DNA of 64,000 nucleotides from Homalodisca vitripennis (GCF_021130785.1 NW_025778043.1:1-64000); one strand, 5' to 3'. Positions 48,501 to 56,169 are shown, counted from the first letter of the stretch. Numbers and translations are program-made. The notes: generated by a model not told the origin, from the sequence alone.

Positions 48501-51246
48501 TAATGGTGCTTCCGTGGGATTTGCTGAGCGTTAATGTAGCGTAATTGTCCACAGAATATCTGAAGTCGGGCGTCACGATACCATTTATTAATTCCTTATT
48601 AATACCATTTATTACGTTCTTTTGCCTCATCGTACTTTAATCCCTTTTAGTTAACAATTATATGTGAACACGTGTGATGTGTCTAGGTATGTGTTGGCTC
48701 ACACAGCCGAACAGAGTGTACTGGCACAAGTCCGAGAGCAGTGCTGTCTCAACGTTGCCTTGGCGTGCATTAAAATAAAGCGCTATCGGGAAGCAATCTT
48801 CTATTGTAATCAGGTAAGAGACCTAATTGAAATAATTGTGGTGAGTAATGCTCAATTCATCATGACACAATTAGCAATACAGTACATCTGGTTAAATTGC
48901 GCATGAAAGTAACATTTGTATGACCAATGAAAGTAACATATTTTATAATATGTGGAGTGTGCAAGAAAAACAATAAAGGTGAATACCATTTAGGTACTTT
49001 ATTTTACTAGAATTTGTGCAGTTAAATGGAATTGGAAGCAAGTCGCTTAGATAGTACTTAAATTAAATACCAAAGATACCGGCATTGCGGGAAGAATGAT
49101 GAGTGCCGTCAGGTTGAGAGTGAATAACTGAGTTTGCTTGCCATCACAATTGTTGTAGCCTCCACATTTTATTTTTATGTCACAACTTTTCTGTTTACTC
49201 CCCGAATCCAGTGGAGTTGTTCAGTGTTGAGGCTGTTATATGTCCAGATTTTAGTTTCATGCAGCTTTTGTGACTAAGTAGAATATTATAACTAAAATTG
49301 GGTATTCATGATTGTATTCATTTTGGATATTGAGTGTGGTGTAGTTCTTGAGCAGAAAAAGCAGCCTAAATAAGTTACTGACACAGCAAAGAGAATGAAG
49401 GCTCAAATACAAGAAGTTTGGAATGGAATGCAAGTCGAATAAAGTTCTTTCAAAATACTTCTAATTCAGAAAGGTAAAAGATTATTACAAACTTCAATTG
49501 TCTTAACGGCAGGAATTGTCAGAACTTATGCCTTGCTTGTCTTATTGAACCTTACTTTTAACTCACTCTTTTATGTCAGATATAAAAGTACAAGAATAGA
49601 GGTCTGTGACAACTACAATGTGTATGGCTTCAGGGGCAAGGCATATCAATCAAAATCAATGTTTTGTGTCATATGCTACGCAGTATAAGTGAATTAATAG
49701 AAAAATTTGGAATAAATAAATATAATAATATAAACACAAAGGTTGTTTTGTTTAAAAATATGTTTCAATAGATTGTTTTTCTCAGAATAGTGTTTCAGAG
49801 ACACTCATTGTTCTTCCCGCACACTCCTCAAATGTACTCTGTGCAAGATTTGATATACTACTCAAAACAAGATTCCGAGTTTGTCATTGCTGAGATACAG
49901 TTGCGAGTTAACTTATAATAATATACATTTATATTATAAGTTACTACTCAAATTCAAATTTTCTTTATTCATACATGTAAGTACAGATTACAGGAATGGC
50001 ATCAAAATAAATTTAAATAAACATCCACCACAAGTAACGGCAACAGACAAAAACCTGTTTGACTTTTTTTTCTTTTTTTAATCTCTTTTTTACCTCTGTG
50101 GACTTCTACAGATCAAGTAAACACAATTTTATTTTATCATGGTGAAGTTAACTTACTGGTTAGCTTATTAACTACTTTGATTTCAGATATATCATACATC
50201 AGATACATTAATGGATTTTATACATTAGCAAAACTCCAAATAATACTTAAAGTTATCTACATATTTACAGAAAAAACTCATCAAAAGAGTATAAAAATAA
50301 GGTTAACAAATAATGTTTCAGTAGTTTTTTTAATCTGTCATAATTTTGCTCATTTTGAATATTAAGAGGAATATTAAACAAGAATTTTTTACCAATGAAA
50401 ATAGTTTTCTTTTCATAAAACTTTAGTCTATGTTGTTTACCTTTTATATCTTAAATTGTAAACATGGTGATTAAAAATATTATTTAGGTTGTTATATTTT
50501 TTTTACATCTTAAACAGTTTTATAAAGTAACACATGTTACACAGTCCTAATTTAAAGTCGAGAATAATATGGTTTCACAAGCAACCCATCATGTGACAAA
50601 CTGTCAAATGCTTTGGTAAGATCAAGAAAAACTCCCAATAACTTTTTCATTTCTGTCAATAATTGAGTCTTTAATGGATAAATTTTACACATGCTTGTAA
50701 CTGTGGATTTGCTCAGTCGAAAACCATGTCGATCATTATCGAGTAATTGATTCAATTCCAAATATTTCATAAGCTGATTATAAACTACTTTTCAAAAACT
50801 TGTTAGAATACAGGTAACAATGATATATGTCTATAACTTGATAGGTATTTTGTGTTTACTTTTATATGAAGAGGTATTACCTTACCAATTTTTAATTTTC
50901 ATGGGAAAAAAATCATAAACTAATGATGAGTTAATAATGTGCATGAGTGGCTTGGAGATAAAGGGGAATGATTGTTTTACCAAAGGCATTGGAATATCAT
51001 TACTGTGTTGTTCTATAACAGGTACCAAATATTGAGGGCAACGTAAAGGCACTGTTCCGGCGAGGGTTAGCAAATATCGGGCTCAATGAACATCAGGAGG
51101 CGCTGGCGGACTTGCACGCGGCGCTAGTATTGGCTCCCCCCGACCAGAGACCGGCCATACTGAGTGAGATCTCACGAGTGAACCGCTTCCTCCACAGTTA
51201 CCAACAGGCCGAGCGACTCCTGTGCGCTCGCATGTTCCGCACGTGA
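9372..51246 (+). CDS. PPID: Cyclophilin-40 (PPIase D) gene, seven exons joined
   Basis: This is the host gene, a cytosolic peptidyl-prolyl isomerase and Hsp90 cochaperone. Joining the seven exons gives about 344 residues; the usual length is about 370, and the first exon (roughly 20-25 residues) is not found. Order: cyclophilin domain (about residues 1-160 here), a short linker, then three TPR motifs and a C-terminal helix ending ARMFRT. In the TPRs, the K and N of KDAGNQ, the N of CCLNVA, and K and R of VKALFRRG match the carboxylate clamp that binds the Hsp90 C-terminus in known Cyp40 proteins. Several isomerase residues are changed (KAVPEC where active cyclophilins have HRIIPxF-like), so catalysis may be weak. 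Splice phases fit at all six junctions (1, 0, 0, 0, 2, 0). Introns total about 40 kb, mostly transposon. Confidence 0.93.
9510..9614 (+). other. Start of the first visible PPID intron
   Basis: A short unremarkable intronic stretch runs from the GT donor at 9510 to the TTAA at 9611-9614 that borders the piggyBac-like element. Confidence 0.7.
10670..12781 (-). CDS. pogo-family transposase (psq HTH, CENP-B HTH, DDE core)
   Basis: The start is taken at MVRTYIRK (12781), just after a possible splice acceptor, rather than at an ATG nine codons upstream. Residues 1-50 form a pipsqueak-type helix-turn-helix ([19 protein letters not shown]) and about 75-150 a CENP-B-type DNA-binding region. The catalytic core follows with D194 (NIDESG), D303 (LLDNHESH) and D339 (HRLQPLD), spaced like other pogo/Tigger enzymes. 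The first 477 codons are open to 11348. The tail then continues in another frame ([27 protein letters not shown]; 10983-11390) and again near 10690-10930 ([13 protein letters not shown]). The first shift falls in a run of eight A (minus strand). The protein cuts and joins its own element in the nucleus. The core looks usable, the tail damaged. Confidence 0.88.
13486..15943 (+). CDS. MADF-domain partner protein of Harbinger, two exons
   Basis: Exon 1 (13486-13700) encodes an N-terminal MADF half: [20 protein letters not shown] and [11 protein letters not shown]. Exon 2 (15245-15943) starts [19 protein letters not shown], the second half of the MADF (Myb/SANT-like) fold. It then has a long Ser/Gln/Asn-rich tail with a BESS-like patch ([13 protein letters not shown]), ending SGSDLFDLS. 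Such proteins bind the element's ends and help the transposase. Exon 1 reads into TAA two bases before its donor (GAAACATAAAG|GTGAGT). The frames would match if two bases were absent, so either a small insertion broke it or splicing differs. Its intron contains the main transposase exon on the opposite strand. Confidence 0.75.
14217..16391 (-). CDS. Harbinger transposase, two exons
   Basis: Exon 1 is 16391-16099 (start MDDIEAS; an ATG two codons upstream is also possible) with donor GAG|GTGAGT. Exon 2 is 15102-14217 with acceptor TTTTCAG|G. Joined, they give about 392 residues with no stop. Exon 1 supplies the helical N-terminus ([12 protein letters not shown]). Exon 2 supplies the catalytic triad in [18 protein letters not shown] and [10 protein letters not shown], the D, D and E motifs of this family. 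The enzyme excises and inserts the element and needs the partner protein for nuclear import and DNA binding in studied Harbingers. The intron (15103-16098) contains the main exon of that partner gene on the other strand. I see no defect in this gene. Confidence 0.9.
16798..18873 (+). other. Right arm of the piggyBac-like shell and end of the intron
   Basis: 16798-17739 is the remaining arm of the TTAA-bordered element. 17744-18873 is AT-rich intron up to the acceptor TTGCAG at 18868-18873. I see no gene or repeat family in the last 1.1 kb. Confidence 0.5.
18874..18980 (+). CDS. PPID: PPID exon: cyclophilin core with QGGD
   Basis: The acceptor is TTGCAG|CT and the donor TCT|GTAAGG. With one carried base it encodes [23 protein letters not shown] and FEDEKAGLS, in register with the previous exon. 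QGGD and GGESIYG are hallmark cyclophilin-40 motifs. In active cyclophilins the residue two before the first V here lies in an FHR triad whose Arg is catalytic; here the triad is FFK. Confidence 0.95.
19090..20255. repeat. 38-bp minisatellite with 228-bp higher-order period
   Basis: About 30 units of a 38-bp motif built around TTTGGTCTGAGTCAATTGTG followed by TACCCCTCCATCTACACG. Variants (GTTGGTCTG, GAATCTATTGGG, GAGGCAGTTG) recur in the same order. For example GTGTACCCATCCATCTAC blocks repeat at 19602 and 19830, giving a higher-order unit of six monomers (228 bp). Some frames stay open across several units because 228 is a multiple of three; this is a by-product, not a gene. It lies in the intron after the second visible exon. 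Confidence 0.95.
20263..21110 (-). mobile_element. Decayed CR1/Jockey-type LINE, RT to C-terminus
   Basis: On the minus strand, IYADDTSF at about 21055-21080 is the reverse transcriptase catalytic motif. [14 protein letters not shown] near 20770 and the C-terminal block [26 protein letters not shown] (20337-20633) follow. Frames shift several times and stops are present, so it is inactive. The 5' part is absent. It is antisense to the PPID gene. Confidence 0.75.
21111..23964 (+). other. AT-rich intron, no gene recognised
   Basis: A long AT-rich stretch with only short random frames. A GC-richer patch at 22980-23090 and a purine run at 23455-23485 stand out. A 92-codon frame at 23710-23988 ends at the mariner border and has no recognisable domain. 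I see no element termini. Confidence 0.45.
25722..25792. repeat. AT microsatellite, partly palindromic
   Basis: Runs of AT dinucleotides are broken by ATTCTATAT and its inverse, so the single strand can fold into a long AT hairpin. Confidence 0.85.
26588..26632. repeat. Short inverted repeat AATATCGTCACA
   Basis: AATATCGTCACA at 26588-26599 is the exact inverse of TGTGACGATATT at 26621-26632, with a 21-bp loop. It follows a TA run. It could be the two ends of a tiny deleted transposon or a hairpin; no target duplication is evident. Confidence 0.7.
26972..28005. repeat. 517-bp tandem duplication across a transposon junction
   Basis: 26972-27488 and 27489-28005 are nearly identical. Each copy holds about 400 bp of the inserted DNA followed by about 110 bp of mariner transposase sequence (CCGGTGGTGCCATATCCGGG and onward). 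Only the second copy runs on into the rest of mariner, so the duplication happened after the insertion. On the minus strand each copy has an acidic coding-like stretch ([17 protein letters not shown], then [18 protein letters not shown]) ending at GAAGAG|GTATATG, which resembles a splice donor. Confidence 0.88.
29030..29355 (+). mobile_element. LINE 3' fragment, sense strand
   Basis: The + strand reads [20 protein letters not shown] residues ([18 protein letters not shown]), the C-terminal block of CR1/Jockey-type elements. It then ends in GGAATAAAGTGGTTTGACT with a TTGACTA repeat tail near 29335-29352. Everything upstream of the C-terminus is missing. Confidence 0.6.
29356..29774. other. Short gap with an unrecognised 62-codon frame
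   Basis: A + frame from 29370 ([18 protein letters not shown]) is basic and low-complexity. It might be the start of a retrotransposon ORF1 but has no diagnostic motif. Nothing else is seen. Confidence 0.3.
29775..30440 (-). pseudogene. Second mariner transposase relic
   Basis: On the minus strand from 30440: [60 protein letters not shown], then [32 protein letters not shown] and [11 protein letters not shown]. These are successive blocks of a mariner transposase of another subfamily than 23967-28960. Catalytic residues have decayed (LLHNNTRPH where HDNARPH is normal). There are several frameshifts. Terminal repeats were not found. Confidence 0.8.
30690..31290 (-). pseudogene. Third mariner transposase relic
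   Basis: The minus strand reads [20 protein letters not shown], matching the third-aspartate region (PPYSPDLAPSD), then [12 protein letters not shown] and [10 protein letters not shown], with stops between. This is the C-terminal third of a mariner transposase. It is more decayed than the copy at 29775-30440. Confidence 0.65.
31300..31815 (+). other. Intron, nothing recognised
   Basis: AT-rich sequence with no open frame, terminal repeat or known motif that I can identify. Confidence 0.5.
31820..32600 (+). mobile_element. LINE reverse transcriptase fragment, sense strand
   Basis: The + frame from 31820 to 32236 holds a post-catalytic RT segment: [37 protein letters not shown] (the FLGI-D-L-W-H pattern) and [12 protein letters not shown]. 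Past stops, [15 protein letters not shown] near 32460-32510 is the C-terminal block. The catalytic YADD part lies upstream and is absent, so this is a 5'-truncated dead copy. Confidence 0.75.
33063..34070. mobile_element. piggyBac-like element (1.0 kb, TTAA)
   Basis: TTAA at 33059-33062 is followed by CCTTTCCAGCGTTATTGACG. The inverse of CGTCATGAAAAA-type sequence, TCATGACGCTTAAAGGG, is followed by TTAA at 34071-34074. Near the left end CGTTATTGxCG plus GGATCCGCG occurs twice. A short frame from 33501 begins [12 protein letters not shown], like the acidic N-terminus of piggyBac transposases, but the catalytic domain is absent. It is a non-autonomous, internally deleted copy. Confidence 0.75.
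34226..34426 (+). CDS. PPID: PPID exon: end of cyclophilin domain
   Basis: The acceptor is GTTCAG|CTT and the donor CCT|GTGAGT; it is exactly 67 codons (phase 0 at both ends). It encodes [36 protein letters not shown] and [10 protein letters not shown]. The SQF and LDGxxVVFG motifs are conserved; the residue after SQF is C and H of DGKHVVFG is Y. The last 145 bases of this exon and the start of the next intron are tandemly duplicated just downstream. Confidence 0.96.
34465..34647 (+). pseudogene. Tandem duplicate of partial PPID exon
   Basis: A 183-bp unit starting AAACAACTCTCAGTTC (34282) is repeated at 34465 and begins again at 34648 before diverging. It carries codons from NNSQF to ERPIP plus about 40 bp of intron. 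Only silent changes separate the coding parts (TGC/TGT, ACG/ACT). The donor GTGAGT has become GTGATT, so this copy is probably not spliced in as an exon. Confidence 0.93.
34660..36081 (+). other. Intron, nothing recognised
   Basis: About 1.4 kb of AT-rich intron with no open frame or element ends that I can support. Confidence 0.5.
36086..37098 (+). mobile_element. piggyBac-like element (1.0 kb, TTAA) with N-terminal relic
   Basis: TTAA (36082-36085) plus CCCTCTCCCGG at the left, and CCGGGAGAGGG plus TTAA (37099-37102) at the right. A + frame at 36512-36826 reads [16 protein letters not shown] and [16 protein letters not shown], the acidic start usual in piggyBac transposases. A proline/alanine-rich segment with a repeat ([29 protein letters not shown]) follows. 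The catalytic domain is gone, so it depends on an enzyme encoded elsewhere. Confidence 0.85.
37352..37468 (+). CDS. PPID: PPID exon: cyclophilin end and linker
   Basis: The acceptor is GTGAAG|GTG, a weak one lacking a pyrimidine tract; the donor is CAG|GTACC. It has 39 codons: [37 protein letters not shown]. CGELKxG matches the last strand of the Cyp40 cyclophilin domain. The acidic aromatic stretch is the linker before the TPRs. Confidence 0.93.
37611..38567 (-). mobile_element. Tigger-like (pogo family) relic with TA duplication
   Basis: CAGTAGGCTCTCCCTAAT begins the left end and the right end is the partial inverse TATAGAGGGTGTACTG. TA flanks both. On the minus strand near 38050-38110, [14 protein letters not shown] is the first-aspartate motif of Tigger transposases (YNADETGLFW). 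Frames are otherwise destroyed. It is a short, internally deleted copy. Confidence 0.8.
39060..39850 (-). mobile_element. LINE 3' fragment, antisense
   Basis: The minus strand reads YGITLWG-like residues near 39800, then [29 protein letters not shown] and [15 protein letters not shown] (39404-39724), the C-terminal block of CR1/Jockey-type LINEs. The 3' end is the CAATCAATCAATCATTTATTG tail at about 39066. No catalytic part remains. Confidence 0.75.
40040..40370 (-). mobile_element. LINE 3' fragment, antisense (second copy)
   Basis: The minus strand reads [32 protein letters not shown] and [11 protein letters not shown] (40104-40337). Its CTTGCCGTGTGAACAAAAAC stretch at 40236 also occurs at 39007, so a piece of the same family lies just left of the 39060 fragment. 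Confidence 0.7.
40483..40601 (+). CDS. PPID: PPID exon: first TPR motif
   Basis: The acceptor is TTGCAG|GCC and the donor ACTG|GTACAT (phase 2). It encodes [29 protein letters not shown], helix A and B of TPR1. K of KIKDAGN and its N correspond to carboxylate-clamp positions of Hsp90-binding TPRs. Confidence 0.95.
40602..42369 (+). other. Intron, nothing but a short hairpin
   Basis: AT-rich intron. AGTAATGGTACT and AGTACCATTA at 41983-42008 form a 10-bp hairpin with a 4-base loop. No coding or transposon signal is evident. Confidence 0.5.
42910..45946 (-). mobile_element. Sola-like DNA transposon with ATAT target duplication
   Basis: The left end GAATCGGTAAATGTTAAAAG and its exact inverse at the right extend through GGGCGGAAGTCA. 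They are flanked by ATAT (42906-42909 and 45947-45950). Intact satellite units carry a single ATAT here, proving a 4-bp duplication. Internal copies of the GTTAAAAGGGCGGAAGTC core lie at 43112-43134 (inverted) and 45750-45787 (two, head to head). The element is 3037 bp and carries a two-exon transposase gene on the minus strand. Confidence 0.9.
43252..45603 (-). pseudogene. Sola-like transposase with [11 protein letters not shown], lightly broken
   Basis: Exon 1 (45603-45434) begins [19 protein letters not shown] and ends at TGTAG|GTAAGT. Exon 2 starts at 44968 after TTGCAG. The expected [12 protein letters not shown] needs one fewer T in the run at 44949-44953, so a 1-bp frameshift sits just after the junction. 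A 500-codon frame follows to 43464: [83 protein letters not shown]. After another shift the tail ([21 protein letters not shown]) continues to 43252 past one TGA. Function is inferred from its place between terminal repeats. The family is common in insects but I know of no tested member. The few defects suggest recent death, or sequence errors. Confidence 0.8.
46141..47923. mobile_element. piggyBac-like non-autonomous element (1.8 kb, TTAA)
   Basis: CCCTAGAAGTGTG starts the left end and CACACTTCTAGGG closes the right. TTAA lies at 46137-46140 and 47924-47927. The undisturbed satellite units have a single TTAA at this place (TTTTTTAACTTGTCTTATTG), so the insertion is certain. There is no transposase frame. 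CCAGCATATT followed by a GTATG/TTATG stretch recurs at about 46157, 46202 and 46591, close to the left end. Confidence 0.95.
48046..48686 (+). other. Intron, nothing recognised
   Basis: Sequence between the satellite array and the next exon. It has only short frames without known motifs. The acceptor GTCTAG lies at 48681-48686. Confidence 0.5.
48687..48813 (+). CDS. PPID: PPID exon: second TPR motif
   Basis: The acceptor is TCTAG|G and the donor CAG|GTAAGA. With two carried bases it completes W and reads [42 protein letters not shown]. The N of CCLNVA is a clamp position in Hsp90-binding TPR proteins. Confidence 0.96.
48814..49940 (+). other. Intron, nothing recognised
   Basis: AT-rich intron with no open frame or repeat that I can identify before the LINE tail at about 49950. 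Confidence 0.5.
49950..51005 (-). mobile_element. Internally deleted LINE, antisense, next to last exon
   Basis: On the minus strand from about 51005: [20 protein letters not shown] (a block before the RT core), [50 protein letters not shown] (RT region A). A gap follows, then the C-terminal end [20 protein letters not shown] and LYSFDEFFL near 50300-50440. The tail is TTCAAATTTTCTTTATTC near 49960. The catalytic YADD part is deleted. Its 5' border lies within about 20 bp of the splice acceptor at 51021. Confidence 0.8.
51022..51246 (+). CDS. PPID: PPID terminal exon: third TPR and C-terminus
   Basis: The acceptor is ATAACAG|GTACC. The exon holds 74 codons plus TGA at 51244-51246. It encodes [35 protein letters not shown] (TPR3), then a helix ending in LLCARMFRT, matching the AxMF end of vertebrate Cyp40. 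K and R of VKALFRRG are clamp positions. It is more GC-rich than the intron around it. Confidence 0.96.
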   Translation, partial: VPNIEGNVKALFRRGLANIGLNEHQEALADLHAALVLAPPDQRPAILSEISRVNRFLHSYQQAERLLCARMFRT

Positions 51247-52927
51247 CCTTCCCACACACCTCCCAACCTTCTGTGATATGTTAGACTGGCTCCACACTTT
51301 TCTACTTTTAATATTCAGTTGCTGTATTTTGTTGCATAGGAATAATGGAATAATTATTAACATTGTAGATACAGTACAATGTTTCTAACTTTATAACTGA
51401 TTTACCAGATTTTAAGAAACTTATCTTTTGCCAACTTCTCAATGGGTTTTTATATAATAATTATTGTTTGAAACCAGCTGTGATCTCTTGATGATTTAGC
51501 ACTCTGACCAAGAGTGCTTTTAACCACTTTCTTGAATTCCTAGAGAAGTGATTAAACAGAATTTTTATCTCCCAATAACATTGCAGTTGTTTGAAAATGT
51601 AGTTGAATAATTATTTGTTCAAAGTACTGCAGTTTAAGTTTTCCTACACCATCTATCATGGGGAACAGCTATCCAGAACACACATGAAACCATTGAACAT
51701 TTGCATATATGTTAACAGTAATATCCAATAACTCTTATAGAATAAAAATTTGGACTGAAATCATTTAATATACCCTAGATTTATGTTTCTTTGTTCCTAC
51801 AAGTACTTTTTATGAATCAATCTCTGTTGAAATGTTCATGTATATAACCTATATTGAATGTTTTGAAGGTTCAATTCATAGAAAAGTTATAATATAACAA
51901 TATAATTCCCAAATATTATTGTACATTTTAAAAGTAGCCATTATATTGGAACTTAAATATGTTCTAAAACATTTTTAAATTAATTTTATTTTTGCTAAAC
52001 AAGCTTTTTTGCCTTGGAAAAAAGGTTGCTTTGGGATTGAAAGCTTATAATCAGTAAAGTTGTGAGCAATTGCTTAATGTGCATGAGTATGATTATTGAA
52101 TGTTGGTTTTAAAATTTAGGTGAAATAATTAAAAAATAATTCCCATCCTTGGGTGTAGATTATTTCCTTCCAGTTTTCCAGCTGTAAGGACGTAAAACTG
52201 AAAACTAGTTTTCTGTATGGAAATTAGAATCTGTGAGTGAAATGAATGCAATATTAGAGTTAGGAACTTGAAAGTATACAGAGATAAGGCACTTTAATTA
52301 TTTTTGTATTTTTATATTTACTTGCATACCTAATATGCACTTAATTGTTATAATTATAATAACTAGTGTCAATTAAGGAAATATAGTGTAAAAGTTTATT
52401 GTGGAATATAAGTTTGTAAGACTGACGAGTTTGAGACCTTCGCACAAATGAAGCCTTCTTGTGGTTACATCTTCAGTGTGTGAGTTGCTGTTATTTAGAG
52501 AGACTGCAGAACTTAGTGCTAGAATGGTAGAGATGTTCATTTCAAATAAAATAAGTTAAGCTGAGATAAATGTATTTGTCAGTCAAAACTAGTTCTAACC
52601 AGTCCATCCGTTTGTAAATAGATTTTACTGTTTACACAAGTCAAAACTGATGTCAACTCTTTAGAGACTAGCTGAAAAAATTAGACATAGCAGCCGAAAA
52701 GACAATTTTATCATAAGCATTTTTCATAATTTTGCTAATAAGATTGTATCTCATGTTGATCACAATATTTATGGCTACAATGACATTTTTATAGTTTTTC
52801 TTAATTCTATCCTCTTTCATTTTTCATATGTACAAGATGATTATTTTATGGTATAGTGTCCTTTTTTTCTAGATAGAAACTATATTTGATTGTTTTTATT
52901 AGTTAAATAACTAAATTAAATAATAAA
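51247..52927 (+). other. PPID: Probable PPID 3' UTR
   Basis: Non-coding, AT-rich sequence follows the stop without any transposon signature until the LINE tail at about 52938. Earlier weak polyadenylation signals exist (for example AATAAAA near 51742), so shorter transcripts are possible. Confidence 0.55.
52922..52927 (+). promoter_or_regulatory. PPID: Candidate polyadenylation signal AATAAA
   Basis: AATAAA at 52922-52927 is the last clear signal before LINE sequence starts about 12 bp further on. Cleavage would then fall at or inside the LINE tail. Confidence 0.45.
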
Positions 52928-53305
52928 GATGTACATTGATTCAAGATTCAAGATTCAAAATTTCTTTATTTACATAATCGTTAAGATTAGTAATGGCGTC
53001 AAATACAAAGTTACTAACTATTACAGTGTAGAACATTAATTAACATATTATAAAACATGTAATGTTACATGATCAGTGATTATTACTTGACACAAATGTT
53101 AAAACTGTTAAACATTAAAAATAAAGCAGTGTTAAATGAATACAATCTGGCTGCATATGAAACTTCTACAGAGAAAAATGTACATATGAAATAGAATGAA
53201 AAAATCTAAAGTTAACATTGATGATACAAAACGAAACAAGTTGGAGTTAAAAATGGACATGTCAAAGTTTGTGTTAAAATGCTCTATCAAAGTGGTAAAA
53301 TAATT

Positions 53306-56150
53306 TCAAGTTAGTGCTAGTTTGAAATGTTGTTTCCAGTTATAGAACTCTGCTAGGCTGTAGAAGGGTCGGTCCTGAAGCCAACTCTTCAGGCGGCGTG
53401 GAAACTTTTGTACTTCTGTCTTCTTAAGGTCTTCTGGTAGAGAGTTCCACATTTTGGCGCCAGTGTAGCTGGGTTTCTTCTCAGTCCTACTAAGATGATG
53501 CACAGGAAGGCAGTAGTTGGTTGCGTGCCTGGTGTTATGGTGGTGGATCTGTGCTCCATTTCTTGCCGCGTCTGGCGCCTTGATGTGTATATAAGTCACA
53601 ACTTCTAGAATGTAGATGCTTATGACTGTGAGGATCTTCAGGCTCTTGAAAGTGTCTCTGCATGTTTCTCTTGGTTGAAGGTTCCCTAGAATTCTGATTG
53701 CTCTTTTTTGTTTTAGGAAGACACGTTGTAGGTTAGTGTTAGTTGTTCCTCCCCATACAGCTATTCCATAGCGTATGTGTGACTCAAAGAGTGCATAGTA
53801 TGTAGTCTTGGTAGTTGTGGTGTCACTTATACTTCTCACTCTTCTCAGCACATACAGTCCTGTGCTAAGTTTCTTGCAGAGTAAGTTGATGTGTTGTGTC
53901 CACGATAAGGTATTTGGTGGAGCTAACTTCATCAAGTTCTGGTATTCGTGTGACAACTTCTCTGTTTCTTCCTAGTACTAGTTGTTTTGTTTTCTTTTCA
54001 TTGAGGACAAGGTCATTATTGTGGCAGTATTGGATTGCCATATTTATGGCTGTGAAGGAATCAATTTCTAGTTGTTCTGTGTTTTCTCTGCCAAGTAATA
54101 ACACTGTATCATCTGCGTACATTAAACAGTTGCAATAGAGCTCAAGGAGTTTAGGAAAGTCGTTTGTAAAGAGTATGTACAGAACAGGGCCTAGAACCGA
54201 TCCTTGAGGGACTCCTCTTGTGATCTTCTTCGGATGTGATCTTACTAATTCTAGTTTTCCATTGTTATAGTGTTTTATCTCCACCAGTTGTTTTCGGTCT
54301 GTTAAATAGCTTTTAAACCACTCTTTTGTTGTTCCCCGAATTCCTAGTGATGACAGCTTTTTAAGGAGATGTTTTGTGGTCAAGACAATCAAAAGCTTTA
54401 CTATAGTCCAAGCAGAATAGCAGTAGTTTGTATTTCCTTCTTCCTGTTGGTCAATGATGAATTCCACCAGACTAATCAAAGCAGTGGTTGTGGATTTTCC
54501 AGGCATAAAACCATGTTGGTATTTTGTCAGAAGTTGATTGTTTGTTAGGTGTTTTAAAAGACGAGATAGAACTATTTTTTCAAAAACTTTTGATATGGTT
54601 GGAATTAAGGATATCGGTCTATAATTAGATGGTTGTGCTGTACATCCTTGTTTGTGTTTTGGATATACTTTTGAAAGTTTCAAAGCTAATGGAAAGGTTC
54701 CAGTAGAGAATGATTTGTTAGCAATATGAACTAAAGGCTCTATAAGGTCGTCTTTACACAATTTTAATAGCCTAGAGGAGACTTCATCATAACCTGAGGA
54801 AGTTTTTGGTTTAAGTTCATTGATAATTTTGGAAATTTCCTCTGGATCAGTTGGGCTTAGGATTAAGTTGGGAATATTTCCCTGTGGGATTGGTTCTGTT
54901 AAGTGGTTAGTATTTGGGTTTTTACTTGCTATTGTTTGATCGGCTGCATTAATAAAGTAGGTGTTTAAGTGGTCTACCATTTCCAATGGTTCAGATACTA
55001 TGTTTCCATTTATGTTGAGATGTGTTAAGGCACTGTTGTCTGATTTTGCTTTTCTTTCTAGATTAATAAAATTCCATATTGATTTTGTTTTGTTTTCAGC
55101 CGTTGCAATTGTTGATATTGTGTTTTGTTTCCTCAAGAGACGTAGTTGGAGATCGTATTCCTTCTTTAATAATATGGCAGTTTGCCTATGTTCCTCCCTA
55201 CCTGTAGTATTATAGATGTTTTGTGCTTTGAGGAAGTCCTTTTTCAACTGGTATGCTGTGGGGTCAGACAGAGCATAATTCTTTTTCCTTCTTCCTTGTC
55301 TTGATTTTATTTTTGGACATGCTTCGTTAAGGGCGGTAAGAAGGGTGCTACTAAATTTAGCGTAGGCTTCATCAGCTTCGTCGGTATTATAGACCTCTGT
55401 CCAGTTTTGCTGGTTTAAGAGTTCTTTTAGAGACATCAGATTTTCTTCGCTCATATTTCTTCTTTCTGCTATAGTGTGGTTCATAGGGGAGGGTGAGGTA
55501 TGATTTATAGTGCATATTTGCCCTGTATGGTCTGAAATTCCTGTTTCAATTACTTCTACCTTTAGGTTGTCTTCTGGGATGTTGCTGCATACACAGTCAA
55601 TTGACGTCCTTGATGTTGGAGTAATTCTGGTAGGTGGGAGGTCTAGCCTATATAAGTTGTAGCTGGTTAAGGTTTCAGTCAATAAAGTAGAGTCATGATT
55701 TCTGTTAAGAGAGTCAATATTTATGTCCCCCATTAAGATGACTTGATGTCTGAGTGTCTGTATGGTTTCCAAAGCATCAGATATTGCTTCAAGACCGGTC
55801 TCAAGATTACTTTTTGTCCTGTAAACCCCTATGATCGTGAATAGACTTTTACCTATTTTAAGATTTATGGCAGTCATTTCGCATGTGAGTTCAATCGAGA
55901 AGTGCTGGATGTTAAGAGCTGTGCTATTGTTTTTTAGGTGATCTTTAATGAAGATTGCAAACTCCTCCCTTTAGGTGATTTTCTCTGCTATATTCTGTTA
56001 GCAAGGAGTAACCAATTATTCTTGTGTTGAGCATTGTTTCTTTTTTTTGACCATGTTTCAGTTAGAATTACTACGTCAGCCTTATGCGTGTATAGGAGAG
56101 CGTTTATCCTGTCAATTTTGTTTGCAATCCGGTCTGTGTTTTGATGGAGT
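53306..56150 (-). pseudogene. LINE ORF2: AP endonuclease and reverse transcriptase
   Basis: The endonuclease starts LSILHQNTDRIANKIDRIN and has DVVILTETW, then after a break at about 55880-56050 GDINIDSLNRN and ETGISDHTGQ, with conserved D, N and H of the family. The RT follows with LKLSKVYPKHKQG, NYRPISLIPTISKVFEKI and HGFMPGKSTT. Region A (LDYSKAFDCLDH) is readable only in another frame at about 54370-54420. PQGSVLGPVLY and MYADDTVLL (about 54105-54122) come next. The C-terminus (TRHATNYCLP, KMWNSLPEDLKK, FYSLAEFYNW) is in yet another frame (53306-53956). At least four frameshifts make it non-functional. It would nick target DNA and reverse-transcribe its own RNA. Confidence 0.9.
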
Positions 56151-56169
56151 ATAGAGAGAGATTTTTTAT

